From the NCBI GenBank assembly GCA_035575515.1, contig DATLXU010000026.1, positions 1 to 14,999 on the forward strand: a stretch of DNA of 14,999 bases, given 5' to 3'. This document shows, one piece after another, positions 1 to 6,979 of the stretch. Within the stretch, counting starts at the first letter, position 1. Each line of letters begins with the position of its first letter. The position numbers and the translations under genes were made by a program. This DNA comes from DATLXU01 sp035575515. Its GTDB lineage: Bacteria; Acidobacteriota; Blastocatellia; UBA7656. Below the pieces are notes generated by a model. It saw only the letters and a program-made list of their open reading frames with translations, searched no databases and was not told where the DNA came from.

Positions 1-1
1 C

Positions 2-145
2 TTGCATTTGATCATCAACGGGGCAGAAAAGCTCTATAATGAAGTCAGTGGTGGTCATGGGGAAGTTTCTCCTTGTAATTGGTTTTATCACCAACAAGAT
101 AGAAACAACCCTGTGACCTTTTCAACTAGCACCACAGGTTATTAA
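2..145 (+). CDS. C-terminal end of an unrecognised protein, cut by the left edge
   Basis: An open frame enters from the left edge and runs 47 codons to a TAA at 143-145, with no internal stop. The translated tail contains the segments GGHGEVSPCNWFYHQQDRNN and TFSTSTTGY, which are polar and aromatic and read more like protein than random translation. It matches no family I recognise. The base composition is more AT-rich than the genes that follow. The HATPase gene begins 23 bases later on the same strand, so the two could be co-transcribed. A stop-free run of this length can arise by chance, so the call is tentative; the sequence left of the window would settle it. Confidence 0.4.
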   Translation: MHLIINGAEKLYNEVSGGHGEVSPCNWFYHQQDRNNPVTFSTSTTGY

Positions 146-168
146 GTGGAGCGGATGCAGATTAGTTG

Positions 169-777
169 ATGCAGGACTCCAAGAAGAGTTTCATCAAAAA
201 CTGGAAGCGCACCGTCGCTTTCCGCAAGCCGAGTTTTTCAAAAACAGTCAGTTCCGCACGCGAGCCGGATATTTTTGGCGATTCGCTCGCCGATAAACCC
301 GAACACGCCGACCTCGACACGATTCTTCCCTTCCTCTCTGAGCGCATAGCCTTCGATATGCCGAGCGATTTGAAGTATCTCGATTCGGTGTTGGATTATT
401 TGAATGAGCGGATGCTCAAATTCGGAATCATTAATCCCGGCGAAACCGAGGTGCTGATTGCAATTGATGAGGCAATAGTCAACGCCGTCAAGCACGGCAA
501 CAAATGCGACCGTCGCAAAGCTGTCCACATAGTCGCTGAATTCAACTCCGACGGCGCGCGCTTTACCATCACCGATGAAGGGCAGGGGTTTTGCCGCGAT
601 AAAGTGCCCGACCCGACCGACCCGTGCCGACTGCTTGAGCCGAACGGGCGCGGACTTCTTTTGATCAATCATATAATGGATAGAGTTTGTTATAACGAAA
701 AAGGGAACCAGGTCGAAATGTTCAAGCGCGCAATCCCACGCTTGCAGCATGTCGAGCGGCCTGCCTCGCGCGACTAA
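169..777 (+). CDS. RsbW-like ATP-binding protein (HATPase_c_2, anti-sigma/serine kinase type)
   Basis: A 202-residue cytoplasmic protein with a GHKL ATPase fold of the RsbW/SpoIIAB type. Visible ATP-binding motifs are the N box DEAIVNAVKHGN (about residues 100-111), the G1 box DEGQGF (136-141, a D-x-G-x-G pattern) and the G2 box NGRGLLLINHIMD (159-171). The family phosphorylates anti-sigma antagonists and sequesters sigma factors; that role is inferred here because no sigma factor or antagonist gene is adjacent. The first 55 or so residues are a family-atypical polar extension. The start is the ATG at 169; a TTG lies directly before it. A four-codon frame from ATG 155 ends in a TGA that overlaps ATG 169, so translation could be coupled. 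The best Shine-Dalgarno match (GGAG, 148-151) sits far from ATG 169 and better suits that small frame. Confidence 0.85.
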   Translation: MQDSKKSFIKNWKRTVAFRKPSFSKTVSSAREPDIFGDSLADKPEHADLDTILPFLSERIAFDMPSDLKYLDSVLDYLNERMLKFGIINPGETEVLIAIDEAIVNAVKHGNKCDRRKAVHIVAEFNSDGARFTITDEGQGFCRDKVPDPTDPCRLLEPNGRGLLLINHIMDRVCYNEKGNQVEMFKRAIPRLQHVERPASRD

Positions 778-838
778 TTATGAAAAAGTGCGGCGGCCAT
801 TGCTACTCGTTCGAATCGCCCATTTTTACTCTGGTAAT

Positions 839-1426
839 TCAAACCGCATCGCTCTGACTCAAGGCCTGCGCTTTTGGCTTTTGACCCAAGCTTTCATTCT
901 CCTCTTCAGTTTCGTCTGCTGGCTTGAGGCTTGAAGGTGAAAGATTCAGCGGGCCAGTTCGCCTCCTGTAGTTAGGGTTGGTCGCAGGCCCGTTTGACTG
1001 CGGGCGGAGAAGCCGCAGCAGTGTGGCGGCGCGAACCTGATCGGGCATCTTGTCCTTCATCATCCGCCGAGCGCATTGCTCGTCATAGCCATGCTTGATG
1101 AGCGTGGAACGCAGTTGATGCTGATCTTCGCGCGACCACTTTGTAAGAGAATCAATCAGCATGATTTCAAACAGCGCGCGGTCCTCAGCCGATAATTTGC
1201 GCAGCCACGTCTCATTAAATTCGCCGCCGCCGCGCAGCCGCTCTATCTCTTCGGCGACCCCTCTTCGCTCATGCGAATGAAGGGAAGAATCGAGCTTAAC
1301 GCCCGGCCCCTTCTTTTTTACCCCCGACTTTTTCATATAAAGAAAGAAAGCAATGGCAAGAAGTTCTACAAGGGCAAGCGCTCCCAACAGAAGCCAGATA
1401 GGAACATCAAGCCTCAATAATTCCAT
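839..1426 (-). CDS. Small membrane-anchored protein with a helical cytoplasmic domain, unknown function
   Basis: A 195-residue protein with one clear transmembrane helix near the N-terminus (about residues 9-31, segment PIWLLLGALALVELLAIAFF), followed by a basic stop-transfer stretch MKKSGVKKKG. The rest should be cytoplasmic. Residues about 65-145 are helical and charged (for example EDRALFEIMLIDSL and HGYDEQCARRMMKDKMPDQV) and resemble a short HEAT-like region. The C-terminal 50 residues are basic then acidic and probably disordered. I do not recognise the family and assign no reaction. A GGAG motif lies about 11 bases upstream of the ATG. The gene converges on the HATPase with 61 bases between stops and is separated by 286 bases from the amidohydrolase operon upstream, so it is probably its own transcript. 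Confidence 0.7.
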   Translation of the reverse strand: MELLRLDVPIWLLLGALALVELLAIAFFLYMKKSGVKKKGPGVKLDSSLHSHERRGVAEEIERLRGGGEFNETWLRKLSAEDRALFEIMLIDSLTKWSREDQHQLRSTLIKHGYDEQCARRMMKDKMPDQVRAATLLRLLRPQSNGPATNPNYRRRTGPLNLSPSSLKPADETEEENESLGQKPKAQALSQSDAV

Positions 1427-1662
1427 CCGCGCACATTCTCCCTGCCCGGGCCAGAACCACCTCAGAGCTTGGAGCCATTCGTGTGCAATGCGTGTTCCCT
1501 TAACTTGTCGTTAAAGAGAATTACCAAAACGGAGAATGAAGTTTAGAAAACCGGAAAAACCGGAGAGGACTTTGCAACTCCCCCGTGTCATCGCGCAACA
1601 ACGGTGTTACTTAACTCCTCAGCAACGGCAATCCGTCTCCGTAAGGGTAGGGCGGATTTGGA

Positions 1663-1708
1663 TAGCCTCGAATCCAATGCGCGGCGAGCGGGATTGGATT
1701 CGAGGCTA
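1663..1708. repeat. 16-bp perfect inverted repeat just after the amidohydrolase operon
   Basis: Arms TAGCCTCGAATCCAAT (1663-1678) and ATTGGATTCGAGGCTA (1693-1708) are exact reverse complements around a 14-base GC-rich loop. On the minus strand the hairpin begins 4 bases past the stop codon of the last amidohydrolase gene. No T-run follows on either strand, so it is not a canonical intrinsic terminator. It may protect the 3' end of the mRNA or be a REP-like dispersed repeat. A 10-base piece of the right arm (CGAGGCTAGT, 1701-1710) recurs at 4552-4561. Confidence 0.75.
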
Positions 1709-1712
1709 GTGA

Positions 1713-3026
1713 TTAAGGTCTCGCTTTGTAGCGCTCGTACAACTCTGTGTGCTTGCTTGTGAGCGGAATTTGTCGCCCGTTGATGAACAAAAACTTTATC
1801 TGCGTGCGAATCTCAAGCGGGTCGCCGTCGGTCACAATCAGGTCAGCTATTTTTCCCTGCTCGATTGAGCCAATTTTATCGGCCACGCCGAATATCTCAG
1901 CCGGGTTGATAGTCACCGCTTTGAGCGCTTCGTCTTTTGCAAGCCCGAACGCCGCAGCCATGCCTGCGTGATAAGGCAGATTGCGAACGTAAGCTGAATC
2001 CATTGTCTGAAACGCTATCTTCACGCCCGCCTTCGCAAGCAACCCCGCGTTCGCGTAAACCGCATCGTATGGATCATCTTCCTTCGCAGGCATGCGAAGC
2101 ACGGGGCCAACGAGCACGGGAATGTTCTTCGCCCTAAGCTGGTCCGCCACTTTGTAAGCCTCAGCGCCGCCTGCAAGGATCATCTTTATCTTCATCTCAT
2201 CTGCAAAAGCGATTGCTGCCTTGATGTCGCGCTCCATATCCGCATGAATCACAACGGGCACTTGCCCGCGCACGACAGGAATCAACGCTTCGAGCTTCAA
2301 ATCAACGTCCTGCTTCGGCAGGCTTGGGTCTTTCGCGCGAGCGTCCTTCGCGTCGCCATAAGCAGCAGCGTCCTTGAGAAGTTTTCTGATGCTCTCGACC
2401 CTGCGCTCCTGCTCGCGGCGCACTTCGGCCACAGAGCGCTGTGGCTGCGCAGGCCCGAACTCGAACTCTCCTCCTCGCCCGCTGCCCGGCCAGTTGATAT
2501 GCATCGCGGCTGGCGATTTTAAAACCATATCGCGCGGAACCCATCCATCGAGATTAATCAACGCGCTCTGTCCCGCAATCAATCCGCCGCGCGGCTCGGT
2601 CAACACGGTCGTTATCCCGTTTACGCGCGCGACAGGTATGTGCGTGCTGTCGGGTTGAATCGCAACGTCGACGTGAATGTTCGCGTTGTTGTCGCCAATC
2701 TCAGCCGTGTCAACGGAGCCTGCAACAGAGCCGATCTCAACCAGTCCAAGCGTAGTGCCCGAATCAATCATTCCCGGATAGACCGAAAGCCCTGTCGCGT
2801 CAATCACCTTCGCGCCCGCCGGAGCGGAAAGGTTTTTGCCGACAGCCGTGATCTTGCCATCGGAAATCACTATGGTTCCATTCTCGATTACAGGTCCCGT
2901 TACGGTCACGATGCGCGCGTTACGAATCGCGTAAGTCTCCGCGCCACCTTGTGCCGATGCTGTGAGCATCGGAGCGGCAGCCGCTATAACAAGAAGCGTC
3001 GCGAACAAAATGGCTTTAGTTCTCAT
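1713..3026 (-). CDS. Exported amidohydrolase-family protein lacking the HxH metal motif
   Basis: A 437-residue protein with a Sec signal peptide (residues 1-26, ending LTASAQ), so periplasmic or envelope-located. It has the amidohydrolase (imidazolonepropionase-like) layout: an N-terminal beta-sandwich strand with NARIVTVTGPVIENGTIVIS, the PGMIDSG turn at about 84-90, a TIM-barrel body, and the C-terminal IGSIEQGKIADLIVTDGDP signature. The usual D-x-H-x-H after PG-I-D is D-S-G-T-T (88-92), so both metal histidines are absent. A barrel histidine (H261 in VVIHAD) and an aspartate near 343 remain, but the next histidine is replaced by glycine (GGAEAYK, about 286-292). Catalysis of the classical type is therefore doubtful. 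The ATG overlaps the stop of the upstream gene as ATGA, with a strong GGGAGG Shine-Dalgarno, indicating translational coupling. It could be a structural partner of the middle, intact protein. Confidence 0.85.
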   Translation of the reverse strand: MRTKAILFATLLVIAAAAPMLTASAQGGAETYAIRNARIVTVTGPVIENGTIVISDGKITAVGKNLSAPAGAKVIDATGLSVYPGMIDSGTTLGLVEIGSVAGSVDTAEIGDNNANIHVDVAIQPDSTHIPVARVNGITTVLTEPRGGLIAGQSALINLDGWVPRDMVLKSPAAMHINWPGSGRGGEFEFGPAQPQRSVAEVRREQERRVESIRKLLKDAAAYGDAKDARAKDPSLPKQDVDLKLEALIPVVRGQVPVVIHADMERDIKAAIAFADEMKIKMILAGGAEAYKVADQLRAKNIPVLVGPVLRMPAKEDDPYDAVYANAGLLAKAGVKIAFQTMDSAYVRNLPYHAGMAAAFGLAKDEALKAVTINPAEIFGVADKIGSIEQGKIADLIVTDGDPLEIRTQIKFLFINGRQIPLTSKHTELYERYKARP

Positions 3027-4486
3027 CGCTGTCCCTCCCTGTCGGTTGGAGTCGGGCGAGGCTGCGGCTCTTCGGGTCGCTCGCCGGGTCGCGGCCCGCG
3101 CGGCCCGCGCTGCTCGCGCTCACGCTTGATCAATTCTTCCTTCTCGCGCTTCAGCTCCGCGCGCTGCTGCAAATCCTTCGCGCGGTCGAAATAGACTTCG
3201 CCTTCGATGATTGTCATCTCAGGCACAGTGTAGACCGAAAACGGATGCTGGCTGAAAATAACAACGTCGCCGTCCTTGCCGACATCAATCGAGCCGACGT
3301 GCTTGTCAATGCCGAGTTGAATCGCCGGATTGAGAGTCACCATCCTGAGCGCCTCCTCTTCGCTCACGCCGCCGTACTTCATCGCCTTGGCCGCTTCGAG
3401 ATAAAGCCGCCGCGCGAGTTCTTCAGAATCGGAGTTGAGCGAAACCACAACGCCGCGCGAAGCCATCAAAGCCGCGTTATAAGGTATGGCGTCGTAGGCT
3501 TCCATCTTGTACGCCCACCAGTCGGAAAACGTGGAGCCGCCGGTCTTGTGCGCGGCAATCTCTTTTGCCACCTTGTAGCCTTCAAGCACATGCTGGAGCG
3601 TTTGAACATGGAAGCCAAGCTCATCGCCCAGATTCAAGAGCATCACTATCTCGTCGGCGCGATAGCAATGCGAGTGAATGAACCGCTTGCCTTGAAGAAT
3701 CTCAACCAGCGCATCGAGTTGCAAATCCCTTCGCGGCGGGATGGCATTTTTGTCCGATGACTTCTTCGCTTCGTACTCCTGCCACTCGCGCATGTAATCT
3801 TTCGCGCGAATGAACGCACCGCGGATTGTCTCTTCCACACCCATTCGAGTCGCAGGATAACGCTGCGGGATTGCGAAGTTGCCGACCTGCCGGTTCGAGC
3901 GTTTCGGATTCTCGCCAAGCGCGAACTTGATTCCCGGCGGCGCATCCTGAATGAACCATTCGTTTACAGGCTTTCCGACTTTTAATTTGATGACGGCGTT
4001 CTGGCCGCCGATTGAATTAGCCGAGCCGTGCAGCACATTTGCCACCGTAAGCCCGCCCGCAAGCTGGCGATAGAGGTCCGGGTCATACGGATTGATGACA
4101 TCCTGTATGCGCACCATCGAAGTGACCGATAGCGTCCCTTCGTTGACGTTGCCGTCAACGGCGGTGTGCGAGTGGCAGTCAATGATGCCGGGCGTGACGT
4201 ACTTGCCCGTCGCGTCAATGATGCGAGCGTTCGGGTCGCGCGCCTTCACGTCCGTGCCGACCGCTGCAATCTTGCCATCGCGGATTAGAATCGAGCCGTT
4301 TTTGATAGTGCCGTGCGACGCGGTCAGTATGGTCGCGTTCTGAATCAGCAACTCGCGCGATTGAGCGGATGGCACAGAACCGGCTCTGGAAGCCGATCCT
4401 ACGGCTCTCTGTCCCGTTTGCGCGAACGCCGAAACAGCCAGCGCCAGCATGAGTATTGCTGAGATAATCGCATTTCTTGTTTTCAT
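3023..4486 (-). CDS. Exported amidohydrolase with intact metal-binding residues
   Basis: A 487-residue secreted hydrolase. The signal peptide is MKTRNAIISAILMLALAVSA, cleaved near AFAQ. It carries the complete metal set expected of amidohydrolases: HxH in PGIIDCHSH (H105, H107), a barrel histidine in FIHSHCYRADE (H271/H273), a second in QHVLEGYK (H299) and the catalytic aspartate in LNSDSEE (D353). The IDVGKDGDVVIF signature closes the fold. The substrate is unknown; relatives act on cyclic amides or peptides (prolidase/imidazolonepropionase-like). The last 50 residues are a charged helix followed by a Pro/Arg-rich tail that overlaps the next gene. I chose the ATG at 4486 because GGAG lies six bases upstream; an in-frame ATG at 4498 has no ribosome site and sits in the Shine-Dalgarno itself. 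It is the middle gene of three amidohydrolase paralogues and the only apparently active one. A palindromic repeat is embedded just after the signal peptide. Confidence 0.88.
   Translation of the reverse strand: MKTRNAIISAILMLALAVSAFAQTGQRAVGSASRAGSVPSAQSRELLIQNATILTASHGTIKNGSILIRDGKIAAVGTDVKARDPNARIIDATGKYVTPGIIDCHSHTAVDGNVNEGTLSVTSMVRIQDVINPYDPDLYRQLAGGLTVANVLHGSANSIGGQNAVIKLKVGKPVNEWFIQDAPPGIKFALGENPKRSNRQVGNFAIPQRYPATRMGVEETIRGAFIRAKDYMREWQEYEAKKSSDKNAIPPRRDLQLDALVEILQGKRFIHSHCYRADEIVMLLNLGDELGFHVQTLQHVLEGYKVAKEIAAHKTGGSTFSDWWAYKMEAYDAIPYNAALMASRGVVVSLNSDSEELARRLYLEAAKAMKYGGVSEEEALRMVTLNPAIQLGIDKHVGSIDVGKDGDVVIFSQHPFSVYTVPEMTIIEGEVYFDRAKDLQQRAELKREKEELIKREREQRGPRGPRPGERPEEPQPRPTPTDREGQR
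4374..4412. repeat. Palindromic repeat inside the middle amidohydrolase gene (copy 1)
   Basis: Within the coding sequence, 4378-4397 reads AACCGGCTCTGGAAGCCGAT, matching 19 of 20 bases of a sequence at 7509-7528. The longer copy here has outer arms ACAGA (4374-4378) and TCTGT (4408-4412) and inner arms AGCCG (4391-4395) and CGGCT (4402-4406). It is in frame and encodes a Gly/Ser/Ala/Arg stretch between the signal peptide and the first domain strand, where an insertion should do little harm. Confidence 0.6.
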
Positions 4487-4498
4487 AACCTTCTCCAT

Positions 4499-4610
4499 TT
4501 TGCAGGTTAGCCGTGTAACTCTGCGCGTCTCTTCGTCTTTGTCTCTGTGCGCGAGGCTAGTAGCGCGCAGAGATGCCGCAGGCGTAGAGTTGCGCAGAAA
4601 TAATGCGCAA
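4499..4610 (-). promoter_or_regulatory. Intra-operon spacer with competing hairpins
   Basis: The 112 bases between the first and second amidohydrolase genes contain mutually exclusive stems. AACTCTGCGC (4517-4526) can pair over ten positions, one of them G-U, with GCGTAGAGTT (4582-4591). The overlapping CTCTGCGCG (4519-4527) can instead pair with CGCGCAGAG (4564-4572). A second partner for the latter, CTCT-GT-GCGCG, lies at 4543-4553. This could tune expression of the downstream pair of genes or may only be a degenerate repeat; no T-run marks a terminator. Confidence 0.35.
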
Positions 4611-6359
4611 TCACCTTGGCCTTGTGCCTGTGAACTCGAATGAGCCGAGCGCAGGCAGCGTTACCGTGCCGCGCATGTTATCTCCTTCGATGGTCGCAAC
4701 GACGGTCACTTCCATCGTGTCCGCGCCCATTTGAATGCTTGTCGTGAATCGAAGCTCGTTGCCCGCAAGCCGCGCGTTGCGAATCTCTGTAGTTCCCGTC
4801 GGCCCCGTGAGCGTGCCGTTTATCTGTTCGCCTTCGCGGCGCAGCATCAGCCGAACGTTTTGATCGCCCTGCGGCGTGTGCACAACAAGCGACCAGTCGC
4901 CCGTCGGATCAACTGCCGCAGCAGCAGGTCCACCCGGACGCATGCCCGGCGCCCCCGCTCGCGCGACGGGCGTTTCCGGTTTCTTCAATTCAATCTCATT
5001 GCCGTCAATGAAGACGTGGCGAACCTTTGTGTCTCTGGCAAACAGATCGCCGCTTGTCACGACGAGGTTGGCTATTTTTCCGACTTCGATTGTGCCGAGT
5101 TGATCCGACACGCCGAGAATCTCAGCCGCGTTGCTTGTGAGCGCGCGCAGCGCGTCGTCTTTCGATAATCCATTCTCGACGGCCTTCTGCACGTTGGCGA
5201 TAAAGTCCTGCGGGCGAAGCGTGCCCGAAGTGAAAGCGAACTTCACGCCCGCCTGCGCAAGTCGCGCTGCGCCTTTCGGTATCTCCGCGCGAGCGCGCAG
5301 CACGCGAAGCGGCTCGTCTTCACCGTCAGCCACATCAGCGGGGGGTCGCGGAAAATCGAGTGATAAAATCACCGGCACGTTTTTGGCCTTGAGCAAATCG
5401 GCCACGCGATAACCGTACAGCGCGCCTGCGATTATCGGTTTCAATTTGAACTCGTCGGCTATCATCAGCGCGCGGCGAATGTCGAGGTCCGTAGTTGTGA
5501 TGAATAGCACAGGCATCTCGCCGCGAATCGCGGGCTGTAGCGCCGCAAGCTTTTTATCATATTCGGGGCGAGGCACGCCGCGCTTCACTCGATTGTATCG
5601 CTCCACCTCGTCGCGGTAATGAATCGCGTCGTAGAACGACTGGCGAATGAAAGCGACAGTTCCCATCAGCGAGTTCGGGTACTGGCCGAAAAATCCCGGC
5701 GAGGTTGTGAATTGAATCGTGAGCGCGACGGGTGTGCGAAGCACGAGGCGCGACGGCTCATCACCCGCAAGATTTATGAGCGCGCTCTGGCCCGCGAATA
5801 TTCCCTGACGCGGGCTGCTCAGCGCAGCAGTCACGCCGATGCTCCGTTCGTCTTCGATGCTCGCGCCGCCGGGCTTGACCTGATCGGCTGCTGAAGACGA
5901 CGGATCGCCGAGCGCGAGTTCTGGCGGCGGTGGCCCTGTCGTAGCAGCCGCAGCGATTGCAGCCTGACGACCTCCTCCTCCGCCTCCTGCTCCTGGTTGA
6001 CCTGTTGCAGGCGCGGCGAGTCCGAGACTCGTGTAAGCATCAATCAATCCGGGATAAACGGTCAGACCCGCGCCGTTGATGACGCGAGCGTCGGCTGGAA
6101 TCTTCACATTCTCGCCGACTTCGGTGATTAATCCTTTGCGAAAGACCACCGTGCCGCGCGGAATCACTTTGCCCGCGCCGGTCACAATCTGTGCGTCTTT
6201 GATCGCATAAACGTCGGGCGCATCGGTGCGCGCCGCCGGAGCGTTTATCATTGCGATTGATGCGACGAACGAGAGCGCGAGCGCAACAAAGGCGGTCTTA
6301 AATCCGATAGTGCGCGCAAACGATGAGCGAGTTTGGCGCAACCGATTCACGCTTGCCAT
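4611..6359 (-). CDS. Exported amidohydrolase-like pseudoenzyme with a C-terminal beta domain
   Basis: A 582-residue protein, first gene of the three-gene operon. A signal peptide or anchor spans about residues 20-40 (FVALALSFVASIAM). The amidohydrolase scaffold is clear (PGLIDAY at 103-109; LGTIEVGKIANLVVTSGD at 421-438), yet every metal ligand is replaced: the HxH is Y109/S111, the first barrel histidine lies in FITTTD, the second in AGALYGYR, and the aspartate position reads FTSGTLRP. A Gly/Ala/Pro-rich low-complexity insert occupies about 116-165. Residues about 485-582 form a separate beta-rich, lipocalin-like domain (DPTGDWSLVV, then alternating strands ending FEFTGTRPR). Loss of all ligands argues for a binding, scaffold or regulatory role. 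The start has an AGGAGG at 6369-6374, nine bases upstream. A promoter candidate lies about 40 bases upstream. Confidence 0.85.
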   Translation of the reverse strand: MASVNRLRQTRSSFARTIGFKTAFVALALSFVASIAMINAPAARTDAPDVYAIKDAQIVTGAGKVIPRGTVVFRKGLITEVGENVKIPADARVINGAGLTVYPGLIDAYTSLGLAAPATGQPGAGGGGGGRQAAIAAAATTGPPPPELALGDPSSSAADQVKPGGASIEDERSIGVTAALSSPRQGIFAGQSALINLAGDEPSRLVLRTPVALTIQFTTSPGFFGQYPNSLMGTVAFIRQSFYDAIHYRDEVERYNRVKRGVPRPEYDKKLAALQPAIRGEMPVLFITTTDLDIRRALMIADEFKLKPIIAGALYGYRVADLLKAKNVPVILSLDFPRPPADVADGEDEPLRVLRARAEIPKGAARLAQAGVKFAFTSGTLRPQDFIANVQKAVENGLSKDDALRALTSNAAEILGVSDQLGTIEVGKIANLVVTSGDLFARDTKVRHVFIDGNEIELKKPETPVARAGAPGMRPGGPAAAAVDPTGDWSLVVHTPQGDQNVRLMLRREGEQINGTLTGPTGTTEIRNARLAGNELRFTTSIQMGADTMEVTVVATIEGDNMRGTVTLPALGSFEFTGTRPR

Positions 6360-6395
6360 CTCTACTGGCCTCCTGAAATTAGGTTTTGCAATTCG

Positions 6396-6423
6396 ATTAT
6401 GAAAGCTGTTGATTTACGCTCAA
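6396..6423 (-). promoter_or_regulatory. Candidate sigma70-type promoter of the amidohydrolase operon
   Basis: On the minus strand, TTGAGC (6423-6418) and CATAAT (6401-6396) are separated by 16 bases. They match the -35 and -10 consensus at four and five of six positions. Transcription would start near 6389, about 30 bases before the ATG, with the AGGAGG ribosome site inside the leader. This is inferred from consensus only. Confidence 0.45.
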
Positions 6424-6564
6424 GCCGAATAATGAAGCCGAGCCGACTTCCACTGTGGTGTCGCTTAATCTATTACAAAGCATATCGTGCGCGCAAGGCG
6501 CGGGCGCGTTTTGCAACGAGCAATTCAAGGTGATAAGCTCTTGCTTCAAGGCAAGGAGGTTGCG

Positions 6565-6867
6565 ATGGCGAACGAGCAATTTGATAAGGACTTCGGCTAT
6601 CTAATGCCTTTCCTCGATAAGATTGCCGCTGCGGGAAGGAACCTGTCAGACCCCGCGGCGCGCAACGAGTTCGCTCAACTGATCGCGGGCGAAAAAGCGA
6701 AGTGGGCCCGCATACGCGAGCTTCTATCAGGCGCGCAAGGGCAGGCCGTTTCTAAAACCGGCGGGGATCAGAACAGGCCGCAGGCCGACAGCGGCAACGA
6801 TAATTCCGTCGCGATTAAAGGGCCGTTCGCTTTCACGGTCGGCAGTCTCAGGCCGCGCAAGCAGTAA
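6565..6867 (+). CDS. Small soluble protein of unknown function (100 residues)
   Basis: Begins at an ATG preceded by a very strong ribosome site, AAGGAGGT (6553-6560), four bases away; an upstream in-frame start at 6487 has no such site. Residues 1-56 look alpha-helical and charged (MANEQFDKDFGYLMPFLDKI, then NEFAQLIAGEKAKWARIREL). Residues about 57-82 are a polar, probably disordered linker. The end, AIKGPFAFTVGSLRPRKQ, looks like a short beta or tail motif. It has no cysteines, no signal peptide and no membrane segment. I do not recognise the family. It is transcribed divergently from the amidohydrolase operon, and the DUF1259 gene follows 112 bases downstream on the same strand. The strong ribosome site and clean start make a real gene likely. 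Confidence 0.65.
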   Translation: MANEQFDKDFGYLMPFLDKIAAAGRNLSDPAARNEFAQLIAGEKAKWARIRELLSGAQGQAVSKTGGDQNRPQADSGNDNSVAIKGPFAFTVGSLRPRKQ

Positions 6868-6979
6868 CCGCGCGACTGCCTTGCAATTAAGCCAGCAGCC
6901 AAACATCATTGGATTACGCCTTCACGTAGAACCTATTCCATCAGGACGCTTGCTCATTGAATCAACAGGAGGGTTGATT

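Noticed and set aside
238..750. Long minus-strand frame opposite the HATPase gene
   Set aside because: The plus strand encodes clear ATP-binding motifs; the opposite frame has none and is a shadow of biased codon use.
1500..1514. Small dyad TTAAC-TTGTC-GTTAA upstream of the 839-1426 gene as an operator
   Set aside because: Five-base arms in AT-rich DNA are common by chance and no regulator gene is adjacent.
1713..1971. Possible frameshift or pseudogene in the third amidohydrolase because the metal motif is missing
   Set aside because: The frame is intact for 437 codons, with a signal peptide, strong ribosome site and intact C-terminal signature; the change is by substitution, not breakage.
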